Assembly (NCBI GenBank): GCA_945860205.1
Contig: CAMARK010000045.1
Span: 1 to 38,059 of the forward strand
From: Reyranella massiliensis 521
GTDB taxonomy: Bacteria; Pseudomonadota; Alphaproteobacteria; Reyranellales; Reyranellaceae
Length of the DNA stretch: 38,059 nt
Direction of reading: 5' to 3'
The notes below the pieces were generated by a model, which saw only the letters and a program-made list of their open reading frames with translations, was not told the DNA's origin and made no database searches. A program made the position numbers and the translations under genes. Position 1 is the first letter of the stretch, and each line of letters starts with the position of its first letter. Below are positions 1 through 7,037 of this stretch, in pieces.

Positions 1-1
1 C

Positions 2-640
2 AAGAGCGGAGTCGATCTCGCCGACGACCTGCTGCGCGGGGCGAAGCAGTTCGCCGCCATGCGCCTCACCGCCGTGGTGCTCGGCCACACCACGAGCAGC
101 GTGGTGGGCGGCCCGGGGTGGGACGAGGCCACCGCGTCGGGCATCGCCGCAGTGGTAGGCGAAGGCACACTGGCCAAGGCCGCCAAGGTCACCACCAACG
201 GACTCGATACGATGGCCGCGCTCAGGGCCTCCGGCGTGAAGCGGCCGTTCCTGGTCCTGCCGCCATGGTTTCCCGACGACACGGCCAAGGCCGCCGTCCG
301 CTACTACGCCGATCACGGGTTCGCACCGGCCGGCCATCATCGCCTGGACCCAGGCCGCAAGTGGCGCGACGTGCCGCCCGCCGATCTCTACGGCCTCGGC
401 ATGGGCTTCGAGCAGGAGGTCGAGCCGCTCTATGCCCAGATCCGCGCCGCCTGCCCGTCCGACGCGGACGGCGTGCTGTTCGGCGGCACCGGCTTTCGCT
501 GCGTGGCGATCCTCGAGACGCTGGAGCAGGACCTCAAGCGGCCGGTGATCTCGGCCAACCAGGCGAGCCTCTGGCATTGCCTGCGCCTGTCGGGCGTGAA
601 GACGCCGGTCCAGGGCTACGGCAACCTCCTCAGGCTGTGA
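2..640 (+). CDS. Asp/Glu racemase-superfamily protein (maleate isomerase/arylmalonate decarboxylase-like), 5' partial
   Basis: The reading frame is open from the window edge (first full codon at 2) to TGA at 638-640, so the true start lies outside. A Met at 59 is internal. The C-terminal half matches the Asp/Glu racemase-maleate isomerase fold: a GGTGFRC stretch, then an ILETLE helix and the PVISANQASLW segment typical of this family. Known members use two cysteines for proton transfer or decarboxylation. Here the positions where I expect them (near GHTTSS and GGTGF) show no Cys, so the activity may differ from a racemase. The stop overlaps the start of the next gene by 3 nt, which suggests one transcript. 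The superfamily is fairly sure; the substrate is unknown. Confidence 0.72.
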   Translation, partial: KSGVDLADDLLRGAKQFAAMRLTAVVLGHTTSSVVGGPGWDEATASGIAAVVGEGTLAKAAKVTTNGLDTMAALRASGVKRPFLVLPPWFPDDTAKAAVRYYADHGFAPAGHHRLDPGRKWRDVPPADLYGLGMGFEQEVEPLYAQIRAACPSDADGVLFGGTGFRCVAILETLEQDLKRPVISANQASLWHCLRLSGVKTPVQGYGNLLRL

Positions 641-1128
641 CCACGCCCCGACCGACCCTGCATCTCCTGTGCGGCAAGATCGGCGCGGGCAAATCCACCC
701 TCGCCGGGCAACTGGCGGCGCGACCGGCCACGGTCCTCATCAGCGAGGACCATTTCAACGCGACCCTGTTTCCCGATGAACTCAAGACCATCGACGACTA
801 CACGCGCTATTCGGCGCGCGTCCGCGCCGCCATGGGCCCGCATGTCGTGGCACTGCTGAAGGCCGGCCTGTCGGTGGTGCTCGATTTCCAGGCGAACACC
901 CTCGTCTCACGGCGCTGGATGCGAACCCTTATCGACGATGCCGCGGCCGCCCATGAGCTGCACTTCCTCGATATTCCGGACGAGACCTGCCTGCGCCGGC
1001 TGCGGGCGCGCAACGCCGCCGGCGAGCATCCCTACCAGGTTAGCGACGCCGACTATGCCCTCTTCACGCGCTATTTCGCGCCGCCGACGCCCGAGGAAGG
1101 GTTCAACATCGTCGTCCATCGCGAATGA
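637..1128 (+). CDS. P-loop AAA-type ATP-binding protein / small kinase (zeta-toxin-like fold)
   Basis: A 163-residue protein. I chose the GTG at 637 because it overlaps the previous stop (GTGA) and places the Walker A motif GKIGAGKST about 13 residues from the start, as in short P-loop kinases. A DFQANT segment follows the central helix, and a LRRLRARNAAGEHPYQ stretch near residue 130 resembles the Arg-rich lid of nucleotide and sugar kinases. Proteins of this kind phosphorylate small molecules or nucleotides in the cytoplasm. The substrate cannot be read from the sequence. Nothing next to it looks like an epsilon antitoxin, so a toxin role is unsupported. Confidence 0.75.
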   Translation: MTTPRPTLHLLCGKIGAGKSTLAGQLAARPATVLISEDHFNATLFPDELKTIDDYTRYSARVRAAMGPHVVALLKAGLSVVLDFQANTLVSRRWMRTLIDDAAAAHELHFLDIPDETCLRRLRARNAAGEHPYQVSDADYALFTRYFAPPTPEEGFNIVVHRE

Positions 1129-1244
1129 AGAACGAGTCAGGCGATTCCCGATGTGGTAAACTGGTCGAAAGCCGACTGTTCGACCGGCAACCTCGTCCGG
1201 TCGCGAGTCGTTAAGTACGGGCCCGTAGAAGGCCGAGGTGTGCG

Positions 1245-1517
1245 ATGTCCGAAACCCTGGAGCGCGTGAAGCGCATCGTCGACGAGCACCTGGGCTCGGC
1301 GCGCGGCCCGATCACCGAACAGTCACGGTTCGCCGAAGACCTGGGCGCCGACAGCCTCGATACGGTCGAACTCGCCATGGCGTTCGAGGACGCTTTCCAC
1401 GTCGAGATTTCCGACACCAAAGCCAAGCAACTCCCGACCGTGGGCGAGGCCGTGGCCTATATCGACAGCCTGCCCAGGATCATCAAGAAAATGCCTCGCC
1501 TGCGCCGTCGGGCGTGA
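1245..1517 (+). CDS. acyl carrier protein
   Basis: A 90-residue acyl carrier protein. The conserved GADSLD motif puts the phosphopantetheine-bearing Ser at residue 37. It is followed by the acidic helix II (TVELAMAFEDAF) that docks fatty-acid or polyketide synthases. The C-terminus is extended and basic (KKMPRLRRRA), unlike the acidic tail of housekeeping AcpP. No fatty-acid synthesis gene is adjacent, so this may be a specialised ACP rather than the main one. The start ATG at 1245 follows a purine-rich GAGG stretch. It converges on nadE across an inverted repeat. Confidence 0.88.
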   Translation: MSETLERVKRIVDEHLGSARGPITEQSRFAEDLGADSLDTVELAMAFEDAFHVEISDTKAKQLPTVGEAVAYIDSLPRIIKKMPRLRRRA

Positions 1518-1525
1518 TCAAAAAA

Positions 1526-1584
1526 GATCCCTCGCTACGCTTGGAATGACACCGTCTTGTCATCCCGAACGTAGCGAGGGACCT
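1526..1584. repeat. Imperfect inverted repeat between convergent genes, possible bidirectional terminator
   Basis: Two arms of about 25 bp, at 1526-1549 and 1559-1584, share the core CCCTCGCTACG / CGTAGCGAGGG and are nearly complementary, with a short loop. The element fills the gap between the stops of the acyl carrier protein gene and nadE, where it could terminate both transcripts. It resembles the short GTCATCCCGA-type palindromic repeats scattered between genes in many alphaproteobacteria. That resemblance is from general knowledge and was not searched. Confidence 0.6.
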
Positions 1585-1588
1585 TATT

Positions 1589-3217
1589 CTATCCCCTGAA
1601 CCCGTTCACGATCGGGTAGCGCCGTTCGCGGCTGATCAGGCGCGACGTGATCTTCACGCCAGGCGGCGCCTGGCGGCGCTTGTATTCGGCGCCCTCGAGC
1701 AGGCGCCAGACGCGGTTGACGGTCGCGAGGTCGTGGCCCTCGGCGGCGAGCGCCGTGGCGTCGAGGTCGCGTTCGATCAGGCCCTTCAGGATGGCGTCGA
1801 GCACCGGATAAGGCGGCAGCGAATCCTCGTCCTTCTGGTCGGGCCTGAGTTCGGCCGACGGCGGCTTGGTGAGGATGCGCTCGGGGATCACCTTGCCCTG
1901 CGCATTGCGCCACTTGCAGAGCTCGAACACCGTGGTCTTGTAGACATCCTTCAGGACGTTGTAGCCGCCGTTCATGTCACCATAGAGCGTGGCGTAGCCC
2001 ATCGCCATCTCCGACTTGTTGCCGGTCGTCAGTACCATGCCGCCCAGCTTGTTCGACACCGCCATCAGCGTCACGCCGCGGGCGCGGCTCTGGATGTTCT
2101 CCTCGGTGACGTCCTCGGGCCTGTTGCCGAACAGCGGCTGCAGCATGGCGCGGAAGGCGTTCATCGCGGGCTCGATGCTGACGATGTCGTACTTGATGCC
2201 GATCGCCCTGGCGCAGGCCTCAGCATCCTCGAGCGACTCACCGGACGTGTAGGGCGACGGCATCATGATGGCGTGCACGCGCGCCGGCCCCAGCGCATCG
2301 GCCGCCACCGCCGCCGTCAGCGCCGAATCGACGCCGCCCGAGAGGCCGATCACCACCGAGGGAAAACCGGTCTTGTTCACATAGTCGCCCAGCCCCAGCA
2401 CCATCGCCTGGTAGATCGATTCGATGCTGCCGAGCTCGGGGGCGATCGGGCCGGGAAGGCACTCCCAGCCTTTTCCGTTGCGGCGGAATTCGACCGTCGT
2501 CACCTCCTCCCGGAACGAGGCGAGCTTGGCCTTGAGTTTGCGATCGGCGCCCAGCACGAAGGAGGCGCCGTCGTAGACCACCTCGTCCTGGCCGCCGATC
2601 TGGTTGAGATAGACGAACGGCAGGCCGCTCTCGACCACGCGCTGCACGCCAAGGTTTACGCGGACATCGGTCTTGCCGACTTCATAGGGCGAAGCGTTGG
2701 GCACCAGCAAGATCTCGCCGCCGGTCTCGGAGATGCATTCGACGACGTCGGCGGTCCACACGTCCTCGCAGATCGGCACGCCGATGCGCACGCCCTTGAA
2801 CACCAGCGGTCCCGGCATCGGGCCGGCTGCAAAGACGCGCTTGTCGTCGAACACGCCGTAGTTCGGCAGGTCGACCTTGTAGCGTTTGCCGATGATCTCG
2901 CCCTTATCGAGGGCGATGATGGCGTTGTAGAGCTTGCCGTCCTCGTGCCACGGCGTGGCCACGAACAGTGCTGGACCGCCGTCGAGCGTATCGGCGCGCA
3001 ACGCCTCGACCGCCTCGTGGCAGGCCTTCTGGAAGGCGGGCTTCAGCACCAGGTCCTCGGGGAAGTATCCGGCGAGCACGAGCTCCGTCGTTAGCACGAG
3101 GTCGGCGCCTTGTTTCGCCGCCTCGGCGCGCGCGGCACGGACCTTGGCAAGATTGCCGGCGACGTCGCCGACCTTGGGGTTGAGCTGGGCGAGGCCGACT
3201 TTGAGGGAGTCTGTCAT
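1589..3217 (-). CDS. nadE: NAD+ synthetase, glutamine-hydrolysing
   Basis: A full-length 542-residue two-domain enzyme that converts deamido-NAD+ to NAD+ using glutamine and ATP, the last step of NAD synthesis. The N-terminal nitrilase-type glutaminase (about 1-255) shows the Glu-Lys-Cys set: E45 in TTELVL, probable K114 in KRYKVDLPNYGVFD, and C150 in GVPICEDVW. The C-terminal synthetase has the PP-loop SGGVDS at 293-298, the TTGNKSE segment near 397 and the KPPSAELRPDQKDED loop. The start ATG (3215-3217) is confirmed because copies of exactly this start region recur three times further right. The gene is intact and presumably the functional copy. Confidence 0.97.
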   Translation of the reverse strand: MTDSLKVGLAQLNPKVGDVAGNLAKVRAARAEAAKQGADLVLTTELVLAGYFPEDLVLKPAFQKACHEAVEALRADTLDGGPALFVATPWHEDGKLYNAIIALDKGEIIGKRYKVDLPNYGVFDDKRVFAAGPMPGPLVFKGVRIGVPICEDVWTADVVECISETGGEILLVPNASPYEVGKTDVRVNLGVQRVVESGLPFVYLNQIGGQDEVVYDGASFVLGADRKLKAKLASFREEVTTVEFRRNGKGWECLPGPIAPELGSIESIYQAMVLGLGDYVNKTGFPSVVIGLSGGVDSALTAAVAADALGPARVHAIMMPSPYTSGESLEDAEACARAIGIKYDIVSIEPAMNAFRAMLQPLFGNRPEDVTEENIQSRARGVTLMAVSNKLGGMVLTTGNKSEMAMGYATLYGDMNGGYNVLKDVYKTTVFELCKWRNAQGKVIPERILTKPPSAELRPDQKDEDSLPPYPVLDAILKGLIERDLDATALAAEGHDLATVNRVWRLLEGAEYKRRQAPPGVKITSRLISRERRYPIVNGFRG

Positions 3218-3275
3218 TTGCGGGCGATATTGACGGGTTTCGATTTGGCGGCACAGCGGAGTTTGTCCACTACTC
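3218..3275 (-). promoter_or_regulatory. nadE upstream region with degenerate dyad
   Basis: This is the leader and probable promoter of nadE. It carries a degraded dyad (plus strand TTGACG at 3231-3236 and CGGCAC at 3250-3255). In two displaced copies of this region (4364-4388 and 8350-8375) the same positions read as a perfect GTGACG...CGTCAC pair 13-14 nt apart. Similarity to the copies stops near 3278, just before the transposase remnant. No clear -35/-10 pair was identified. An operator role is inferred from the conserved symmetry only. Confidence 0.4.
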
Positions 3276-3300
3276 GATCGAATGCGTTCCTGGGCGCGAC

Positions 3301-3531
3301 CTGCGCCGCTACTTGCGCGCCGACGCCGCCTTCGCCAATCCCGAAGTCTACGAGTTCCTGGAAGCCGAAGGTTACAAGGACAGGATCGGCTATGTGCTCA
3401 AGCGCCCCGTGGGCCGGCCGCCGCTCGCGGTCCGGCGTGCCTGCGCGAGCTTTATCCCCGCGTTGGCTTCATCGTCACCAACCTGTCGCGGCCGGTGGAG
3501 CAGGTCGTTGCCTTCTACAACAAGCGCGGGA
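3301..3531 (+). pseudogene. IS1380-family transposase remnant
   Basis: Two frames carry fragments of a transposase that I recognise as IS1380-like. Frame 1 (3301-3438) reads LRRYLRADAAFANPEVYEF, then the GYVLKRPVGRPP segment. The other frame (3438-3531) reads ELYPRVGFIVTNLSRP, then VVAFYNKRGT. Intact relatives have a stretch after the EGY segment and another between the GRPP and ELYPRVGF blocks. Both are missing here, the second with a frame change. Everything after the YNKRGT block, including the C-terminal catalytic part, is gone. No flanking inverted repeats were seen. The following 3532-3709 holds only unrecognised sequence and the leader of the next gene. Confidence 0.72.
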
Positions 3532-3709
3532 CATGGACGACGGAAGCGGCGGAGGAGACTGTGTCCGTCGCCCGTGGCTTCTCCGCAATCCGGCAGGATG
3601 ATAGCTTTCGCCCCATCCTGGGGGCATCTGGGGAATGTCGGCTGAGCCAGGTTACGGTCGGTTCGTAACACAGCGCTCCAGTGGTAGGCTGCTCATGAGG
3701 AGAACTGCC

Positions 3710-4195
3710 ATGCGCCTTCTGATGTCGCTGCTGGTGTTATTCCTTTGTACCGCGTCGCCCGTGTCCGCCGGCCCTTACGAGGATGGCTCCGCTGCCTATT
3801 CGCGCAGCGACTACGCAACGGCGATGCGTCTGTTGCGCCCACTCGCCGATCAGGGCAATGGCGGCGCCCAGATCTTGGTTGGCATGATGCACGAACTTGG
3901 CCAGAGCGTGCCGAAGAACGGCGCGGCGGCGGCGGAGTGGTACCGCAGGGCCGCCGACAAGGGCTGGCCCTCCGCCCAGGGCAACCTCGGCGCCCTGTAC
4001 GCGCAAGGTCTGGGTGTGCCGCGGGATTATGTGCAGGCCTACAAGTGGTGGACCCTCGCGGCCGCGCGCTTCCCGGCGTCCTCGCGCGATCGACGCGATA
4101 CTGCCCTCCAGAGCCGCAGCGAGATCACCGCGAAGATGACGCAAGCCCAAATCGCGGAGGCAGAAAGACAGGCGCGGGAGTGGAAGCCGCGGTAA
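3710..4195 (+). CDS. Secreted Sel1-repeat (TPR-like) protein
   Basis: A 161-residue protein. The ATG at 3710 follows GAGGAGA by about 6 nt and begins a clear signal peptide (MRLLMSLLVLFLC..., predicted cleavage after SPVSA near residue 22). The in-frame Met at 3695 and one further upstream lack this spacing. The mature part has Sel1-like repeats: AMRLLRPLADQGNGGAQ, then AAEWYRRAADKGWPSAQGNLG, then GVPRDYVQAYKWWTLAA. A Gln/Glu-rich helical tail follows. Sel1 proteins are periplasmic scaffolds for protein contacts; the partner is unknown. The gene lies between intact nadE and a displaced nadE fragment and is probably an acquired cargo gene. Confidence 0.85.
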   Translation: MRLLMSLLVLFLCTASPVSAGPYEDGSAAYSRSDYATAMRLLRPLADQGNGGAQILVGMMHELGQSVPKNGAAAAEWYRRAADKGWPSAQGNLGALYAQGLGVPRDYVQAYKWWTLAAARFPASSRDRRDTALQSRSEITAKMTQAQIAEAERQAREWKPR

Positions 4196-4232
4196 GGACG
4201 TTCGCGACCTCGATGTCTTCGTCGAGGTCGCG

Positions 4233-4405
4233 GCCGGCAGGCAGTCCCAACCTTTCCCGTTGCGACGGAATTAGACCGTCGTCACCTCCGCGCGGAACGA
4301 GGCGAGCTTGGGGTTGAGCTGGGCGAGGCCCACCTTGAGGGAGTCTGTCACTTGAATCCGATAGTGACGGCTTTCTCTTTGGCGTCACACAGGAGTTTGT
4401 TCACT
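4233..4405 (-). pseudogene. nadE fragment A: internally deleted copy of the nadE 5' end
   Basis: Read on the minus strand, it starts GTG ACA GAC and encodes TDSLKVGLAQLNPK, matching nadE residues 2-15. It then jumps in frame to LASFRAEVTTV, a stop codon, and FRRNGKGWDCLP, matching nadE residues 232-255. About 216 codons are deleted. At the junction, the 5 bp CTTGG are shared by both parental ends, as expected for a microhomology deletion. Similarity continues about 55 bp upstream of the start into the nadE leader. The start is GTG and codon 243 (GAA) has become TAA, so it is dead. It lies about 38 bp after the Sel1 gene. Confidence 0.88.
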
Positions 4406-4497
4406 GCCAATCGGGGCGGAAGCGATTGCGGCGAGCAGAGCGGCCTCTTGACCGGACCTGTATCCATTGGGACAAGACAGTGGGGGACAAAACACCA

Positions 4498-6888
4498 ATG
4501 CTCAGCAAAATCTGCGTTGCGTCGGTGCTTTTGGTTCTATGGGACGGTGCGCTTGCGACGGCGCAGACCAACGACCAGTTCCGGAAATGGTGCTATGGCG
4601 ACGCCACTTTCGATCAAACGATCCAGGGCTGCGACGCCGTTATAAAGTTGGGCCGAGAGACGCCTCTGATGCAAGCCGACGCGTTCAGCAACCGCGGCAC
4701 CGCCTACAACAAAAATGGCCAGTACGATCGCGCCATCCAGGACTACGATCAGGCGATCAAACTCAACCCCAACCTTGCCGACGCGTTCAACAACCGCGGC
4801 ATTGCTTACGACAACAAAGGCCAGTCCGATCGTGCCATCCGGGACTACGATCAGGCGATCAAGCTGAACCCCAACCTTGCCAACGCGTTCTACAACCGCG
4901 GCAACACCTACGACATCAAGGGCCAGCACGACCGCGCCATCCAGGACTTCGATCAGGCGATCAGGCTCGACCCCAACCATGTTGCCGCGTTCTTTAATCG
5001 CGGCATCGCTTACGGGCGCAAAGGCCAGTACGACCGCGCCATCCAGGACTACGATCAGGCGATCAGGCTCGATTCCAACGATGCCGGCGCATTTCACAAC
5101 CGCGGCAACGCCTACGGCAACAAAGGCCAGTACGACCGGGCGATCCAGGACTACGATCAGGCGATCAAGCTCAACCCCAACCATGCCAATGCGTTCAACA
5201 ATCGCGGCAAGGCCTACGACGACAAAGGCCAGCACGACCGCGCTATCCAGGACTTCGATCAGGCGATCAAGCTCAACCCCAACCATGCCGGCGCGTTCGA
5301 CAGCCGGTGCCGGGCTCGGGCTGTGATCGATCAACTTCAGGCGGCATTGGCGGATTGCAATGAATCCCTCCGACTTCGCCCCAACGACGCCGCCATGCTG
5401 GACAGTCGCGGCTTCACCTATCTCAAGCTCGGCCTTTTCGATATCGGGATCGCCGACTACGACGCGGCACTGAGGATCGCGCCGAAGAGGGCGTCTTCCC
5501 TATTCGGGCGCGGGGTGACGCGCCGCAAGAAGGGTGACCTCGCCGGCGGCGATGCCGACATTGCCGCGGCAACGGCGATCCAGAACGACATCGCTGAGGA
5601 GTTCACGATCAGGCTGGAGCCCAACAATGCCACCGCGTTCTACATCCGCGGCAATTCCTACGTCCTCAAAGGCCAGTACGACCGCGCCATCCAGTACTTG
5701 GATCAGGCAATCAAGCTGAACCCCAACCTTACCGACGCCTTCTACGGCCGCGGCGTTGCATACCAGAACACGGGCCAGCACGACCGCGCCATCCAGGACT
5801 TGGATCGAGTGATCAAGGTCACTCCCAACTATGCTGCAGCATTTAACTACCGCGGCAAAGCCTACGACGGCAAAAGCCACTATGACCGCGCCATCCAGGA
5901 TTTCGATCAGGCGATCAAGCTGCTCCCAAACTATTTCGCCGCGTTCAACAACCGCGGCCTGGCTTACGTCAACAAGGGCCAATACGACCGCGCCATCGAG
6001 GACTTCGATCAAGCGATCAAGCTGGCCCCCTTTTCCAGCTCGTTCAACAACCGCGGACTTGCTTACGTCGGCAAAGGCCAATACGACCGCGCCATCCAGG
6101 ACTTCGATCAGGCGATTAGGCTGGGCCCCAACGATGCCGCCGCGTTCAGCAATCGCGGCAAGGCCTACGACAACAAAGGCGAGCACGACCGCGCCATCCA
6201 GGACTTCGATCAGGCGATCAGGCTCAACCCCAACGATGCCAAGGCATTCAGCGGCCGCGGCAAGGCCTACGATCATCAGGGCCAGTTCGACCGCGCCGTC
6301 CAGGACTACGATCAGGCGATCAAGCTGAACCCCAACGATGCCAACGCGTTAATCAACCGCGCCGCCGCTTATTGGAGCAAGGCCCAATACGATCACGCCA
6401 TCCAGGACTACGACCAGGCGATCAGGCTGAACCCCAACGATGCTGCAGCATTCTACGGCCGCGGCGGCGCTTTCGGCAGCAAGGGCCAGTACGACCTCGC
6501 CATCCGGGACTTCGATCAGGTAATCAAACTGATGCCGACCAGCGCGCCAGCGTTCTCCGTCCGCTGCTGGACACGGGCGGTCGCCGACCAGCTTCACTCG
6601 GCGCTGGCTGACTGCACCGAGTCCCTGCGACTTGACCCGAACGGTGCCGCCGCGCTCAACAGTCGCGGGTTCACCTACCTGAAGCTCGGCCGGTTCGATG
6701 CGGCGATCGCCGACTACGACGCAGCGCTCAGGATCTTCCCAGAGTACGCGCCCTCCCTGTTTGGGCGCGGGTTGGCGCGACGCAAGAAGGGCGACCTCGC
6801 CGGCGGCAATGCCGACATTGCCGCGGCCAAGGCGATCCAGAGCGATATTGGCGAGGAGCTCGCCAAATTCGGGCTTAAGGATTTCTAG
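4498..6888 (+). CDS. Secreted giant TPR-repeat protein, fusion of two homologous units
   Basis: A 796-residue protein. The ATG at 4498 gives a signal peptide (MLSKICVASVLLVLWDG..., cleavage near ALATA), so export to the periplasm or beyond is likely. The rest is about 21 TPR units of 34 residues, with consensus NRGxAYxxKGQYDRAIQDYDQAIKLNPN cut short here to its key features: RG near position 5, DRAI in the helix turn, and NPN at the end. Residues 264-369 and 683-796 are the same divergent three-repeat cap (SRC/VRC, ALADC, RGFTYLKLG, RRKKGDLAGG), so the gene is two cap-terminated proteins joined. TPR solenoids bind other proteins; the partner is unknown. It lies between nadE fragments A and B. 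Confidence 0.9.
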   Translation: MLSKICVASVLLVLWDGALATAQTNDQFRKWCYGDATFDQTIQGCDAVIKLGRETPLMQADAFSNRGTAYNKNGQYDRAIQDYDQAIKLNPNLADAFNNRGIAYDNKGQSDRAIRDYDQAIKLNPNLANAFYNRGNTYDIKGQHDRAIQDFDQAIRLDPNHVAAFFNRGIAYGRKGQYDRAIQDYDQAIRLDSNDAGAFHNRGNAYGNKGQYDRAIQDYDQAIKLNPNHANAFNNRGKAYDDKGQHDRAIQDFDQAIKLNPNHAGAFDSRCRARAVIDQLQAALADCNESLRLRPNDAAMLDSRGFTYLKLGLFDIGIADYDAALRIAPKRASSLFGRGVTRRKKGDLAGGDADIAAATAIQNDIAEEFTIRLEPNNATAFYIRGNSYVLKGQYDRAIQYLDQAIKLNPNLTDAFYGRGVAYQNTGQHDRAIQDLDRVIKVTPNYAAAFNYRGKAYDGKSHYDRAIQDFDQAIKLLPNYFAAFNNRGLAYVNKGQYDRAIEDFDQAIKLAPFSSSFNNRGLAYVGKGQYDRAIQDFDQAIRLGPNDAAAFSNRGKAYDNKGEHDRAIQDFDQAIRLNPNDAKAFSGRGKAYDHQGQFDRAVQDYDQAIKLNPNDANALINRAAAYWSKAQYDHAIQDYDQAIRLNPNDAAAFYGRGGAFGSKGQYDLAIRDFDQVIKLMPTSAPAFSVRCWTRAVADQLHSALADCTESLRLDPNGAAALNSRGFTYLKLGRFDAAIADYDAALRIFPEYAPSLFGRGLARRKKGDLAGGNADIAAAKAIQSDIGEELAKFGLKDF
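4675..6543 (+). repeat. Tandem 102-bp repeats inside the TPR gene, in two blocks
   Basis: Block 1 (4675-5286) holds six units and block 2 (about 5635-6543) nine units, each 102 bp and encoding one 34-residue TPR. Units share long identical DNA stretches such as GACCGCGCCATCCAGGACT and GATCAGGCGATCA, so homologous recombination could add or remove units in frame. The blocks are separated by the first cap (5287-5604). Assembly errors in unit number are possible in such a stretch. Confidence 0.9.
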
Positions 6889-6927
6889 AACGCCGCCTGG
6901 CCTCCACCGCTCAAAGCGCCGCCCACG

Positions 6928-7007
6928 CCTTGGCAAGATTGCCGGCGACGTCGCCGACCTTGGGGTTGAGCTGGGCGAGGCCGACTTTGAGGGAGTCTGT
7001 CATTTGC
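6928..7007 (-). pseudogene. nadE fragment B: exact 80-bp copy of the nadE 5' end
   Basis: By direct reading, positions 6928-7007 are identical to 3142-3221. This covers the nadE start codon (7001-7003 as CAT), codons 1 to about 25 and 4 nt upstream. Immediately beyond either end the similarity stops. The copy has the same orientation as nadE, lies about 40 bp after the TPR gene stop and 31 bp before the end of the MFS gene. Perfect identity points to a recent event or to gene conversion with nadE. It encodes no functional protein. Confidence 0.93.
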
Positions 7008-7037
7008 TAGGAGTGTGCCGGTTTTCGCGGGGCTTGG

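Noticed and set aside
637-1128. Zeta-toxin toxin-antitoxin module
   Set aside because: Only the P-loop fold is similar. No epsilon-type antitoxin gene is adjacent, and the gene is joined to a racemase-like gene.
1733-3094. Long open frame antisense to nadE
   Set aside because: It is a high-GC shadow: nadE on the other strand is full length with all catalytic motifs, and the antisense protein is His/Arg-rich with no family features.
4675-6543. Regularly spaced repeats that could suggest a CRISPR or satellite array
   Set aside because: Units are 102 bp, contiguous and in frame, and translate to 34-residue TPRs behind a signal peptide, so they are coding repeats.
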